A stretch of 42,636 bases of DNA from Candidatus Acidiferrales bacterium. GTDB lineage: Bacteria > Acidobacteriota > Terriglobia > Acidiferrales > UBA7541. The stretch is from assembly GCA_030038535.1 (NCBI GenBank), contig JASHSV010000310.1, positions 1 through 42,636 on the forward strand, given 5' to 3'. The position numbers were made by a program, and so were the translations under genes. The notes below the pieces were generated by a model. It was given only the letters and a program-made list of their open reading frames with translations, ran no database searches and had not been told where the DNA came from. Within the stretch, counting starts at the first letter, position 1. The number at the start of each line of letters is the position of its first letter. Below are positions 26,065-35,173 of this stretch, in pieces.

Positions 26065-26856
26065 ATGGCTTCCGCAACGCAGACTCCCGTAAAAGGCACG
26101 CGGCCGGCAGGCGCGGCCAACGAGCAGGAGGCGCGACAATACGTGCGCCGGATGTTCGGCGACATTGCCTCGCGCTACGACCTTCTGAACCATCTGCTTT
26201 CGGGGAACCTGGACCGGTGGTGGCGGGGGCGGACGGCGGCCACGTTCGACCACATCCTGCGGCTTCCCGCGGCGCGTGTTCTGGACGTGTGCTGCGGGAC
26301 GGGCGATTTGACGCTGGCGCTCGAACGCCGAGCGACTCATTCCTGCAGCGCCGGGGCAAGAATCATCGGCAGCGATTTTGCGCATCCCATGCTGGCCCGA
26401 GCAGCGGAGAAAAGCCGGGCGGCGGGCCGCCCCGCCCCAGGCCGCATCGCCTGGCTGGAGGCGGACGCGCTGAATGCGCCCTTCGCTCCCGGCACGTTCG
26501 ACCTGATCACAATGGGCTGGGGTTTTCGCAATCTGACGAACTATGAATCGGGACTACGCGAATTTTTCCGGCTGCTGCGTCCCCGGGGAGAGCTGGGAAT
26601 TCTGGAGTGCGCAGAGCCGCGAGGCGCGCTGTTCGGCGGGCTTTTCCGGTTTTATTTCCGGACTGTGGTGCCAAGGGTGGGCGGAGCGATATCGGGGAAT
26701 GGCGCGGCGTATGCGTATTTGCCGGCCTCGGTGCAGAAGTTCCTGGTACCGGAGGAATTGGCGCGGCTCATGTGCGACGTGGGATTCGTGGATGTGGGCT
26801 ACAAACTCTGGACCGGCGGCTCGATCGCACTGCACATGGGAAGGCGTCCTGGATAG
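26065..26856 (+). CDS. menG: Demethylmenaquinone methyltransferase (UbiE/MenG)
   Basis: This SAM-dependent C-methyltransferase of 263 residues carries out the last step of menaquinone synthesis, or the matching step of ubiquinone. Signature segments are MFGDIASRYDLLNHLLSG near the N-terminus, VLDVCCGTGDLTLAL (SAM motif I), MGWGFRNLTNYESGLREF and the C-terminal YAYLPASVQKF. The family reads the same in both quinone pathways; the menaquinone role is favoured because the window shows no ubiquinone genes. The ATG at 26065 is chosen; a GTG at 26020 in the same frame would add 15 residues. It sits 78 bases after aroB and converges on the sigma-54 regulator gene. Confidence 0.94.
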   Translation: MASATQTPVKGTRPAGAANEQEARQYVRRMFGDIASRYDLLNHLLSGNLDRWWRGRTAATFDHILRLPAARVLDVCCGTGDLTLALERRATHSCSAGARIIGSDFAHPMLARAAEKSRAAGRPAPGRIAWLEADALNAPFAPGTFDLITMGWGFRNLTNYESGLREFFRLLRPRGELGILECAEPRGALFGGLFRFYFRTVVPRVGGAISGNGAAYAYLPASVQKFLVPEELARLMCDVGFVDVGYKLWTGGSIALHMGRRPG

Positions 26857-26885
26857 CACGGTTTCCGCGGTTGGCAGCGCGGCGG

Positions 26886-28271
26886 TCAATCCGGGATTTC
26901 GAGTTCGCGGATTTTGTTGAGAAGCGTTTTGTAGGAAATGCCGAGTTGCTCGGCGGCGCGCGTCTTATTCCATTTGCAGGTGCGCAGAACGGCTTCGATT
27001 TTCGAGCGTTCCACGCGGGTGGTGGCGCGCTGAACTACCTCCTCGAGCGTGCCCTCCCATGAAAACTCCTCACCCACGGCGGCGGGCACATCGCCGGGCT
27101 CAGGACGCGCGGCGGGCAGGCGAAGATCCTTGGGTTCGATTGCGGCGTCATCGGAAAGAATCACAGCGCGTTCGACGGCGTTCTGCAGCTCACGAATATT
27201 GCCGGGCCAGGCGTAGGCGAGCATCCTATCCCGTGCGGCCTCGCTGAACTTCAAGCCCGGCTTCGAGAGTTCGCGAGAGTATCGCTCCAGGAAGTGCGCG
27301 GCGAGCAGGAGGACGTCATCCCCGCGGTCGCGAAGCGGCGGGACGGTCAAAGGCACGGCCGCGATGCGGAAGTAAAGATCCTCGCGAAAGGTTTTTCCGG
27401 CGACGGCGGCGTCCAGATTCTTGTTCGTGGCGCAGAGGATGCGCGTGTCCACATCCACTGCCTGGGTTCCCCCGACACGCTCGAAGCGCCGCTCTTCGAG
27501 CACACGAAGCAGTTTGGCCTGGGTCATAAGGGGCAGTTCCCCGATCTCGTCCAGAAAGAGGGTCCCATGATGGGCCAACTCCATCTTGCCGATTTTGCGC
27601 GCGCCGGCGCCGGTGTAGGCGCCCTTCTCGTGGCCGAACAGCTCGTTTTCCACCAGGCCCTCGGGAATCGCGGCGCAATTGAGGGCGATAAACGGCTGCT
27701 CGCGCCGCCGCGAGAGGTGATGGATGGCGCGCGCGAACAGTTCTTTCCCCGTGCCGCTTTCGCCCAGGAGAAGGACGGTCGTATCCGTCGCCGCCACTTT
27801 CTGGACCTGCTGGCCCGCAGCTTTGATGGCGGCATGCTCGCCCACAATCCGCGGAAAGCCGTAGCGGGCGGCATATTCCTCACGGAGGACGAGGTTTTCG
27901 CGTAACAGATCCTGCTGGCGCGCCGCGCGGGCCACCAGCAGCTTGAGATGGTCCAGGTCCACGGGCTTCTGTATGAAGTCGAAGGCGCCCTCTTTCATGG
28001 CCGTGACGGCTTCCTCGACGGAGCCGTAGGCGGTCATCAGGATGACGGGGATGTCGGGATCCGCGTCTTTCACCTGCCGGAGCACGTCCAGGCCGGAGCC
28101 GCCGGGCAACTTGAGGTCGGAGAGCACGAGCAGATAGCGCATGTGGCGCGCTTTTTCGATGGCCACGGAGGCGTCGGCGGCCTCCTCAACTTTCCATCCC
28201 GCGCGCTCCAGCGCTTTGCGCAGCACGCCGCGGAGTTCGGCTTTGTCTTCAACCAGAAGGAGAGGTTCCAT
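26886..28271 (-). CDS. Sigma-54-dependent response regulator (NtrC family)
   Basis: This 461-residue activator has three domains. The receiver (1-120) has VEDKAE and the phospho-acceptor Asp52 in VLSDLKLPGG. The AAA+ sigma-54 domain (about 140-380) has Walker A LGESGTGKE, the loop GAYTGA (usual GAFTGA with Phe to Tyr, a common variant) and LFLDEIGELPL. The C-terminal Fis-type helix-turn-helix contains CKWNKTRAAEQLGISYKTLLNKI. It is probably partnered by the sensor kinase two genes upstream on the same strand. The linkage to a prepilin peptidase gene suggests a PilR-like role in pilus or secretion control, but no sigma-54 promoter was recognised in the window. Confidence 0.95.
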   Translation of the reverse strand: MEPLLLVEDKAELRGVLRKALERAGWKVEEAADASVAIEKARHMRYLLVLSDLKLPGGSGLDVLRQVKDADPDIPVILMTAYGSVEEAVTAMKEGAFDFIQKPVDLDHLKLLVARAARQQDLLRENLVLREEYAARYGFPRIVGEHAAIKAAGQQVQKVAATDTTVLLLGESGTGKELFARAIHHLSRRREQPFIALNCAAIPEGLVENELFGHEKGAYTGAGARKIGKMELAHHGTLFLDEIGELPLMTQAKLLRVLEERRFERVGGTQAVDVDTRILCATNKNLDAAVAGKTFREDLYFRIAAVPLTVPPLRDRGDDVLLLAAHFLERYSRELSKPGLKFSEAARDRMLAYAWPGNIRELQNAVERAVILSDDAAIEPKDLRLPAARPEPGDVPAAVGEEFSWEGTLEEVVQRATTRVERSKIEAVLRTCKWNKTRAAEQLGISYKTLLNKIRELEIPD

Positions 28272-28413
28272 CGACGGCAGCGCGGGAACGGATCAAAGGG
28301 ACCATCACGTCCCCGGCGTCACCAGAGGAGTGTAACGCTAGTCTCGCGCAAGGGGAGGGACAGTGCGTGGCAGGTTCCTTCCAAGAAATAGCGCTCGAAA
28401 GCCGGCGAAGGCT

Positions 28414-29028
28414 TCAGGGCGTCCGGGCCCATCCGGGGGGCAGGCCATCTTTGCGCAATTCGTCTTCGAGGTCGGAGATGGCTTGCTTGTCCTTTTCGAT
28501 GTCCTGCTTTTTGTCGTCGATTTTCTTCCTCAGGTCGTTTATTTCACCGCCGCGGCCGGAGGGATACTGATATTGCTCGCGCATAGCGGTATTCGGGTCG
28601 CTGTAGTACTGCTTTTCCTTGAGGCCGAGCTGTTGCTGCATGATGTCGAGTTCTTGCTCGTCCGCGTCGAGTTTCTTATGGGCGTCGGCAAATCTTTGAC
28701 GCCATCGAGTTTCCAGTTCGGCCATCTTCTTGTCGTCATCCCCACCGCCCGGGGCAGCACTCTGAGCCGTTTTGTCGCCTCCCGCCGCAGCTTCTCCTGC
28801 GCTTCCCGCAGATCCACCCTCATGAGGGGTCTTTGGGATGTTGTCGTCGGTCCAGACCTGCTTCGGGGGAGGCTCGCTCTTTTTCTCGGCACGAGCCTTC
28901 CGGGCGGCATCGGCCACCGAAGGCTCCTGGTTCGCCGTGGGCTGATCCTGTGCGGACGCCGCAACGGTCCAAGCGGCGGAGCCAAGGACTCCAACGAGCA
29001 CCAAGCGGAAAAATGATATGCGCATAGA
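28414..29028 (-). CDS. Secreted coiled-coil protein, function unknown
   Basis: This 204-residue protein has a signal peptide (RISFFRLVLVGVLGSAAWTV, cleavage near ASAQ). A low-complexity Ala/Gly/Lys-rich middle part contains QVWTDDNIPKTP. Two long charged helices follow, about residues 95-135 and 155-190 (for example NDLRKKIDDKKQDIEKDK), that should form a coiled coil. The C-terminus is LPPGWAR. I know of no characterised homologue. It lies between a sensor kinase and its likely response regulator on the same strand, so it could be a periplasmic input or output component of that system; this is an inference from position. The ATG at 29028 fits the signal peptide best. Confidence 0.82.
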   Translation of the reverse strand, partial: SMRISFFRLVLVGVLGSAAWTVAASAQDQPTANQEPSVADAARKARAEKKSEPPPKQVWTDDNIPKTPHEGGSAGSAGEAAAGGDKTAQSAAPGGGDDDKKMAELETRWRQRFADAHKKLDADEQELDIMQQQLGLKEKQYYSDPNTAMREQYQYPSGRGGEINDLRKKIDDKKQDIEKDKQAISDLEDELRKDGLPPGWARTP

Positions 29029-29072
29029 CACCGCCTTCGGGATATGGACCGGGGCAAACACCTGATTACAGT

Positions 29073-30512
29073 CTAGGCGCGTCCCTCAGGAGAATCAACC
29101 GGGGAGCCCGTGGCCGGCTCCGCGGGTACCGTAAGGATAAACTCAGCGCCGCCTCCGGGAAGATTTCGCGCCTCAGCGCCACCGCCGTGATTCACAGCAA
29201 TCTTTTGAACGACAGCTAGACCCAGCCCAGTGCCATCGGGTTTGGTGGTGTAGAACGGCAGAAAGAGCTTTGGAAGCACGTCTTTGGCAATTCCGGGGCC
29301 ATCGTCGGCGACGATGATGTGGACCAAAGCGCGGCCGGCGACTTCCGTTTTTTCACCACGAATGACTACGTGTCCCGCGATCGCTCCCTCGCGCCGGAAT
29401 TGCGATACAGCTTCCGCCGCATTGCGCACCAGGTTGAGCAGGGCTTGGCGGAGCAGGCCCTCGTCTCCCGTGACCGCCGGAAATTCCCCTTGCGCGCGGC
29501 ACTCGACGCGAGGATGGGATTCCCCGGCCTCCGTTACGACGCGGTCGACAAGCGCCCCCAGTGCGACGCTGCCGCGGGAAACCTCGAGCGGCCGGGCAAA
29601 GCGAAGGAACTCGGTGACGACGTGCGTGAGGGTGCGGGCCTCCTGGAGGATTTTTCCGGCGTTCTCCGCCAGTTCGCCGGCGGGAGCCTCCTGCTGGACG
29701 AGCTGTGCATAGGCGGAAATCGTGGCCAGCGAATTCTTGAATTCGTGCGCGATGCCTGCGGACATTTCGCCCAGCGTGGCCAGGCTTTCTTTGAGCCGCA
29801 TGGCACGCTGCAATCCGGTGAGCTCGGTGAGGTCGGTGAGCAGGCACAAGGCGCCGGCAACTTTCTGCGAGTCGCGCGTCACGGGGGATATGGTGAGGCC
29901 CAGATGGCGAACTTCTCCGGAGGTGGTGCGATGCTCCACCTCCTCACGCTGGTAGGTCCGACTTTCGCGGAGGCATGTCTCCAGCAGTTTTGTAAATGGG
30001 GATTCGGGGCCGAGGACATCGGAGTAGCGGCGGTATTGCAAGGCGCCGACGCCGAGGGTCTGTTCCGCCGCCGGATTGGTGAGGTTGATCATGCCCGTTG
30101 CATTTACCAGGAGGAGACCGGTAGGCATCTGACGTGTGACCGCTTCCGTGAGCCGCTCCGTTTGCGCCGCGCGTTCTTTTGCCTCGCGATGGAGCTTTTG
30201 GAGTTCCTGTTCCTGGGCGCGCAGACGCTGGATGACCGCCTGCACGGACGCGGAAGCAAAAGCCATGTCGCTGGCGGAGGCGGGGCGCGGCGCGTCGTCC
30301 ATTGATCCAAGTCCGCCTGCCCCCTTTTTGCGCGCGGCCTGAAACAGGACCCAAAGCGCGAGCAGGAATGCGAAAAACAAAGCCAGTGTGAAAAAGAATC
30401 CTGCCGACAGCCAGAAGGGCTGCGGCTGAGGACGAGGTGCCCGTGGGGGAAGACGCATCTGGATCGCGAGCACCAGTTCCAGCGCGTTGTAGTTCGATAA
30501 GAGCTCCCACAT
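29073..30512 (-). CDS. PAS-domain sensor histidine kinase
   Basis: This is a 479-residue kinase. One membrane segment lies at about residues 35-57 (LSAGFFFTLALFFAFLLALW). A cytoplasmic helix with strong heptad character (residues 90-125) leads to a PAS domain (about 128-230). The HisKA dimerisation domain has the phospho-accepting His256 in GIAHEFKNSLATI. The HATPase domain shows DDGPGIAKDVLPKLFLPFYT and TGLGLAVVQKIAVNHGG. Only one membrane segment is present, unlike PilS, which has several, so it is closer to NtrB/AtoS in layout. I start it at 30512, 14 bases after the prepilin peptidase stop; the frame extends upstream only inside that gene. It probably phosphorylates the NtrC-type regulator downstream. 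Confidence 0.92.
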   Translation of the reverse strand: MWELLSNYNALELVLAIQMRLPPRAPRPQPQPFWLSAGFFFTLALFFAFLLALWVLFQAARKKGAGGLGSMDDAPRPASASDMAFASASVQAVIQRLRAQEQELQKLHREAKERAAQTERLTEAVTRQMPTGLLLVNATGMINLTNPAAEQTLGVGALQYRRYSDVLGPESPFTKLLETCLRESRTYQREEVEHRTTSGEVRHLGLTISPVTRDSQKVAGALCLLTDLTELTGLQRAMRLKESLATLGEMSAGIAHEFKNSLATISAYAQLVQQEAPAGELAENAGKILQEARTLTHVVTEFLRFARPLEVSRGSVALGALVDRVVTEAGESHPRVECRAQGEFPAVTGDEGLLRQALLNLVRNAAEAVSQFRREGAIAGHVVIRGEKTEVAGRALVHIIVADDGPGIAKDVLPKLFLPFYTTKPDGTGLGLAVVQKIAVNHGGGAEARNLPGGGAEFILTVPAEPATGSPVDSPEGRA

Positions 30513-30526
30513 GGCTAAGCCGTACG

Positions 30527-31438
30527 CTAGGCAAGACGGCTGAAATACCAGGCCAGAAACGGCGGCCCATAAAATATCGCCAGCAGTCCGCCGGCGGCCA
30601 GAAACAATCCGAACGGCAACTGGTAACGCTGGGCCAGCTCGCAGCGAAGCTCGCGGACGGAGCCCAGCTTTCTTCGATGCGCGCGCTCGGCGACCGCATC
30701 CTTCCATCCCGAGAAATAGAGGGCGAGAATTTGGAATCCGCCGAGGACGCTGCCGAGCAGGGCCCCCATGACGATGGTCAATAGAGCGGCCTTGGGCCCG
30801 AGGAATGATCCCACCATACCCATCATTTTTACATCGCCGAGGCCCATACCTTCACGTCTACGCAGGCGAAAGTATCCTTCCATGAAAATCCACAAAAGTC
30901 CCGCGCCGGTGCCCGCCCCGATCAGCGAATCAGCTACCGAAAGAGCTGGCCCGGGAGGAGGGTAGGCGAAGAGGAGATGAGAAAGCCACAGTGAAGTCCC
31001 GTCCCGGATGGGGACAAGTCCGCTCCAGGCCAGCCCGAGAATGGCGCCTGTCAGATTCACCTTGTCTGGCAGGATTCGAAAGCGCAGATCGGTGACGGCA
31101 AGCACCAATAGTATTGCGGAAAGCACGGCCCATTTTCCGGCATCCAAGGTTGGCCCGAATACGGCAGCGCAGGCGGCAAACAGCAGTCCGTTTAGTAGTT
31201 CCACGACAGGATACATGGGTGATATCGGCGCGCGACAATGGCGGCATTTCCCCCGCAGCACGAGCCAGCTCAAAACGGGAACATTGTCGAAGCTAGCGAT
31301 GGGCTTGCCGCATTTGGGGCAATGGGATGCGGGGAATACGATTGATTCGCCTGTGGGAATCCGCAGGATGCAAACGTTCAGGAAGCTGCCCACCACAAGG
31401 CCGAGCAAGAAGGCAAACGTAACGAAGACCTCAGGCAT
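30527..31438 (-). CDS. pilD: Type IV prepilin peptidase / N-methyltransferase
   Basis: PilD/GspO is an inner-membrane aspartyl protease that cleaves and N-methylates type IV pilins and type II pseudopilins. The 303-residue protein begins with a membrane helix containing LLGLVVGSFLNVCILRIP, typical of the methylase domain. The two zinc CxxC pairs CPKC and CRHC follow. The catalytic aspartates are in VTDLRFRILPDKV and GMGLGDVKMMGMVG. At least six hydrophobic segments are visible. The gene leads a minus-strand cluster with a kinase, a secreted coiled-coil protein and a sigma-54 regulator. No pilin gene lies in the window. Confidence 0.96.
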   Translation of the reverse strand: MPEVFVTFAFLLGLVVGSFLNVCILRIPTGESIVFPASHCPKCGKPIASFDNVPVLSWLVLRGKCRHCRAPISPMYPVVELLNGLLFAACAAVFGPTLDAGKWAVLSAILLVLAVTDLRFRILPDKVNLTGAILGLAWSGLVPIRDGTSLWLSHLLFAYPPPGPALSVADSLIGAGTGAGLLWIFMEGYFRLRRREGMGLGDVKMMGMVGSFLGPKAALLTIVMGALLGSVLGGFQILALYFSGWKDAVAERAHRRKLGSVRELRCELAQRYQLPFGLFLAAGGLLAIFYGPPFLAWYFSRLA

Positions 31439-31462
31439 GATTGGACTGTTACATGAGAGGCG

Positions 31463-31504
31463 CGAGGTCGAAAGCCGAAAGTTGAAGGTCTAAAGTTAAG
31501 AGTC
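31463..31504. repeat. Six degenerate heptanucleotide repeats
   Basis: CGAGGTC, GAAAGCC, GAAAGTT, GAAGGTC, TAAAGTT and AAGAGTC run in tandem just upstream of the pilD start. Consensus is close to GAAAGTC. The rest of the 263-base intergenic stretch (31505-31657) shows no gene or RNA that I can recognise. Confidence 0.6.
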
Positions 31505-31657
31505 ACCACCCGCCGAGACGGAGAGCAACGCCGGGCTAGGGTGTTGGTCTCATAGCGTCTTGCGGGGACTGGGGGGTGGGGAACTGCGAAGCCGCCGACG
31601 TTCAACTCCGCTGTGGAACAGTCCAGCCAGCGGAAGATACCGTTCTCTGGCCGGAAA

Positions 31658-31686
31658 TTGACACCTCGTGCGAAGGTTTCTAGACT
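31658..31686 (+). promoter_or_regulatory. Promoter of the alpha/beta hydrolase gene
   Basis: A perfect -35 box TTGACA (31658-31663) and TAGACT (31681-31686, four of six matches) are 17 bases apart. Transcription would start near 31693, only about nine bases before the ATG at 31702, so a GTG at 31690 is unlikely to be the start. Confidence 0.6.
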
Positions 31687-31701
31687 CGCGTGTTTTGCCC
31701 C

Positions 31702-32715
31702 ATGAGCTGGCTCGAACAGTATATTCGCCGCTTCGAACACCGCCATTACGCGCGCGACCAGCGCGCGGTGATGCCGTTTGCGTGGGGACTGGAGCATATC
31801 GGCGGGCGCGCCGACGAGCGCGATCCCCGCGGCTGGCTGTTCGACTTCGCGGAGCGCACGATCGCCGGGAGCGAGGAGTGGTTTCCCGGGAGCCCAGCCC
31901 GCGATTATCAACTGAACGGCGATGAACTCACGTTTACCAGCGCGGTCACGTCGCCCTGGTCTGAAAACAACCGCGTCCACGCGCGATTTTTCCCGGCAGC
32001 AAAGGCAGGTCCGGCGGTTCTGGTGATGGCGCAATGGAATGCAAAACCGCACGAGCACGTGGGCATCTGCCAGTGGTTGAACAGGCTGGGCATTACCGCG
32101 CTGCGCCTGACGCTTCCTTACCACGACAGCCGGAGAGTAGAGGGGCAGGAACGCGCGTACAAACTGGTAGGACCGAACATCGGGCTGACCATCCAGGCCA
32201 ATCGCCAGGCTGTGGCCGATGCGCGCGCCTGCCTGCGATGGTTCGAACAGCAGGGCTTCAGCCGGCTGGGGATACTTGGCACCAGCATCGGATCGTCGAT
32301 CGGATTCATCACGCTGGCACACGATTCCGCGGTGCGGGCCGGGGTGTTCCTGCACGTATCCACGTACTTTGGCGCCGTGGTGAGCACGGGACTGACGACG
32401 ATGCAGGTGTGGGAACCGCTGCAGGCCAAGGTGTCGCGAGAGGAGCTAATCCGCTTCTGGGCGCCCATAAGTCCGTTTCCGTACGTGCACCGGATCAAGG
32501 CAGGGACTCAGCGCGCGCTGATGGTCAGCGGAAAATACGATCCGACCTTCTGGCCGGAATATTCCGAGGAACTCTTCGAGGCGCTGAAGCGGGACGATAT
32601 CGATGTGGAACGATTGCTGCTCCCCTGCGGCCACTACTCGCTCGCGCTGATCCCGTTTGCCTGGATTGTGGGCGGGCGATTTGCCGCTTTCTTCGTGCGC
32701 ACGCTGGCCGGTTAG
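31702..32715 (+). CDS. Alpha/beta hydrolase, ABHD18-like
   Basis: This is a 337-residue predicted serine hydrolase. The oxyanion-strand region reads AVLVMAQWNAKPHEHVGI. The nucleophile elbow is LGTSIGSSIG, with the Ser of GTSIG as likely nucleophile. A late Asp (GKYDPTFWPEY) and a His (LPCGHYSLALIPF) complete the triad. The overall pattern resembles the ABHD18/DUF2048-type group, whose substrate is unknown. There is no signal peptide. The ATG at 31702 is favoured over a GTG at 31690, because the strong promoter would start the mRNA between them. It stands alone, convergent with hutH. Confidence 0.82.
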   Translation: MSWLEQYIRRFEHRHYARDQRAVMPFAWGLEHIGGRADERDPRGWLFDFAERTIAGSEEWFPGSPARDYQLNGDELTFTSAVTSPWSENNRVHARFFPAAKAGPAVLVMAQWNAKPHEHVGICQWLNRLGITALRLTLPYHDSRRVEGQERAYKLVGPNIGLTIQANRQAVADARACLRWFEQQGFSRLGILGTSIGSSIGFITLAHDSAVRAGVFLHVSTYFGAVVSTGLTTMQVWEPLQAKVSREELIRFWAPISPFPYVHRIKAGTQRALMVSGKYDPTFWPEYSEELFEALKRDDIDVERLLLPCGHYSLALIPFAWIVGGRFAAFFVRTLAG

Positions 32716-32765
32716 ATGAATTTCCTGGCGCGGCATAATGGGCCAGTTGTCCGCGTTCCGTTCTG

Positions 32766-34301
32766 TCAGGTGCGCAGGACCTCCTTCGCAATCGTTCCTT
32801 CCGCAATTACCTGCGCCACGGCAGCGATATCCGGAGCCATACTGCGATCCCGGTCCACATGCGGGGAGACGCCGCGCACTGCGGCGTGCATGCGCCGGGC
32901 AATGGCCCCGGTTTGAAGTGGAGCCAGCAGATCAATCCCCTGGCAGGCGCACAGCAACTCGATGGCGAGGATGTTCCGAAGATTGTCCAGCATGGGCCGC
33001 AAACGGCGCGCGGCGCCCATTCCCATGGAGACGTAGTCTTCCTGATTGGCCGAGGTGGGAATGGAATCGACGGAATGAGGCGCGGCCAGCACCTTCGTTT
33101 CGCCGGCCAGGGCCGCCGCTGTGACTTGCAGCATCATGAATCCCGAGTTCAGGCCTGGATTGGCGACCAGGAAGGCAGGAAGAAGGCTGGTGTGAGGATT
33201 CGTCATGTGCTCGATACGGCGCTCGGAGATTCCCGCGAGGGTAGCAATGGCGAGCGCCATCTGGTCGGCGGCGAGGGCGAGGGGCTGGCCGTGAAAATTT
33301 CCACCGCTCAAAATTGCTTCGGCGGCGGTTCCGTCCGCGGGAAACACCAGAGGATTATCCGTGGCGCTGTTCAGCTCGACTTCAAGAGTGGCGGCGACGT
33401 CTTCCACTACATCGCGAGCCGCGCCGTGGACCTGCGGAGTGCAGCGAAGGCTATACGCGTCCTGGACGCGCGGGTCGCGCGTTGCAGAGCGATGCGACTC
33501 CCGAATCTCGCTCCCGGCGTTGAGGCGCCGCAGTCGTTCCGCGACCACCGTTTGCCCGGGGAACGGCCGGGCGCGCTGGATGCGTTCATCGAAGGCCGCC
33601 GGGCTGCCACGCAGGGCGTCGAGCGAAAGTGCGGCGGCTGCATCTGCGGTATCGGCCAGCAGCCAGGCCTCGCGAAGAGCCAGCGCGGCGAGGGCCAGCA
33701 TGGCCTGAGTGCCGTTGAGCAGCGCCAGACCCTCTTTCGCCTCCAACGCCAATAGCGGGATACCGGCGTGGCGCATGGCCTCTCCGCCCGCGATGCGCTC
33801 GCCGCGATAGACGGCATCACCCTCGCCCATGACGACGAGCGCCAGGTGCGCCAGAGGCGCAAGATCGCCCGAGGCGCCCACGGAACCTTGTGAGGGGATT
33901 ACCGGGTGAACGCCGCGGGCCAACATGGCACACAGCGTTTCGATGACCACGGGCCGGACGCCACTCAAGCCTTTTGCCAGGGCATTGGCGCGGAGCAGCA
34001 GGATCGCGCGCGTCTCCTGTTCTGTCAGCAGGTTCCCCACGCCGCAGGCGTGGCTTCGGACCAGATTCATCTGGAGTTGACGCACTTCCTCCGGGGCAAT
34101 GCGCACGCTTACCAGGTCGCCAAAGCCGGTATTGATTCCGTAGGCCGCCGCGCCGGTAGCGAGCAGACGTTCCACCACCGCGCGGGAAGCCTCAACGCGT
34201 GCCCGCGCCGCGGGAGCCAGCGTCGCTTCTCGGCCATAGAATACGACATCGTAGAGGCCGGCAAAGGTGAGGTCATTTCCGGTGAGTTGCAGCAAACTCA
34301 T
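32766..34301 (-). CDS. hutH: Histidine ammonia-lyase
   Basis: This enzyme removes ammonia from L-histidine to give urocanate, the first step of histidine breakdown. The Ala143-Ser144-Gly145 triad that cyclises to the MIO cofactor is present in GSVGASGDLAPLAH. The entry segment YGINTGFGDL and the RSHACGVG segment fit histidine rather than tyrosine or phenylalanine lyases. At 511 residues it has the standard length. The ATG follows the methyltransferase stop by two bases, so it is in one operon with that gene and the thioesterase. The other hut genes (hutU, hutI, hutG) are missing from the window. Confidence 0.95.
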   Translation of the reverse strand: MSLLQLTGNDLTFAGLYDVVFYGREATLAPAARARVEASRAVVERLLATGAAAYGINTGFGDLVSVRIAPEEVRQLQMNLVRSHACGVGNLLTEQETRAILLLRANALAKGLSGVRPVVIETLCAMLARGVHPVIPSQGSVGASGDLAPLAHLALVVMGEGDAVYRGERIAGGEAMRHAGIPLLALEAKEGLALLNGTQAMLALAALALREAWLLADTADAAAALSLDALRGSPAAFDERIQRARPFPGQTVVAERLRRLNAGSEIRESHRSATRDPRVQDAYSLRCTPQVHGAARDVVEDVAATLEVELNSATDNPLVFPADGTAAEAILSGGNFHGQPLALAADQMALAIATLAGISERRIEHMTNPHTSLLPAFLVANPGLNSGFMMLQVTAAALAGETKVLAAPHSVDSIPTSANQEDYVSMGMGAARRLRPMLDNLRNILAIELLCACQGIDLLAPLQTGAIARRMHAAVRGVSPHVDRDRSMAPDIAAVAQVIAEGTIAKEVLRT

Positions 34302-34303
34302 GC

Positions 34304-35173
34304 TTAGTACGCCGTTCCCGAGGCCACGTTGACTTCGACATGGAACCGCAGACGGTCGCCGGCCTGATACTTCCGCATGGCAGCGATGACTTCGGCATCG
34401 AGCTCTACCCGCTTCTCAGGTGCGAGTCCGGCGATCAGAGGCCGGAAGGGCGCGGCAACTTCCCGAAACTCCTGCCAAAAATCCTCAGGCGGACCCAAGC
34501 GCTCGCAGTCAATGCGCAAGGCTTCTTCGTGCACGGGACGAAAGCCCGCTTCCTTCATTACATCGGAGAGCGTACCCGGAGCAGCGAAGCGGAAGATATG
34601 AGGAGCATCAGGTTCGGGCTCGGGGATGGAAACGTACTTGCGGAGCACGCCGGCAGTGATGGCAAAAAATGGCTGTTGCGGATGGCCCCAGACGGCGAAG
34701 GCGGCGCGGCCCCCCGGCAAGAGAACGCGGCGGCATTCGCGCATTGTGCCGACAGGATCGGCGAAAAACATGGCGCCGAAGCGGCAGGTCACCCGGTCGA
34801 AGACACGATCGGGGAAGGGAAGCGACTCTGCCGTGGCCTGCCGGAATCGGATGTTCTTTAGACCAGCCCGCAGGGCGTTTTCTTCCACGATGGACAGCAT
34901 GCCGGCGCTCATGTCGGTTGCGGTGACGTGGCCCTGCGGGGCGACCGCTGCCGCCAGGGATAGCGCTGGCTGGCCGCTGCCGCTGGCCAGATCCAGGACG
35001 GCTTGTCCCGGAGACGGCTCCGCGGCCGCGACCAGCGCGCGCGTAACGCCGGCCAAAGTCTCCGAGTTCGAACGGCTCCATTTCCGCCATGCCGCAATGG
35101 TTTCGGGGTCGTCCCAGTCGCGGCGAACGCGATCCTGAAACGCCTCAGCTCTGGACTGTGGCGAGCCGCTCAT
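34304..35173 (-). CDS. Class I SAM-dependent methyltransferase
   Basis: This 289-residue methyltransferase of the UbiE/Methyltransf_11 type has an unknown substrate. SAM motif I is VLDLASGSGQPALSLAAAV, followed by VTATDMSAGMLSIVEENA (motif II), ATAESLPFPDRVFDRVTCRF and MRECRRVLLPGGRAAFAVWG. The C-terminal 100 residues (GFRPVHEEAL, a Glu-rich region) may define the substrate. It overlaps the thioesterase gene by four bases (ATGA) and is followed two bases later by hutH. Translational coupling in this three-gene set suggests a shared role; I cannot say which molecule is methylated. Confidence 0.85.
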   Translation of the reverse strand: MSGSPQSRAEAFQDRVRRDWDDPETIAAWRKWSRSNSETLAGVTRALVAAAEPSPGQAVLDLASGSGQPALSLAAAVAPQGHVTATDMSAGMLSIVEENALRAGLKNIRFRQATAESLPFPDRVFDRVTCRFGAMFFADPVGTMRECRRVLLPGGRAAFAVWGHPQQPFFAITAGVLRKYVSIPEPEPDAPHIFRFAAPGTLSDVMKEAGFRPVHEEALRIDCERLGPPEDFWQEFREVAAPFRPLIAGLAPEKRVELDAEVIAAMRKYQAGDRLRFHVEVNVASGTAY

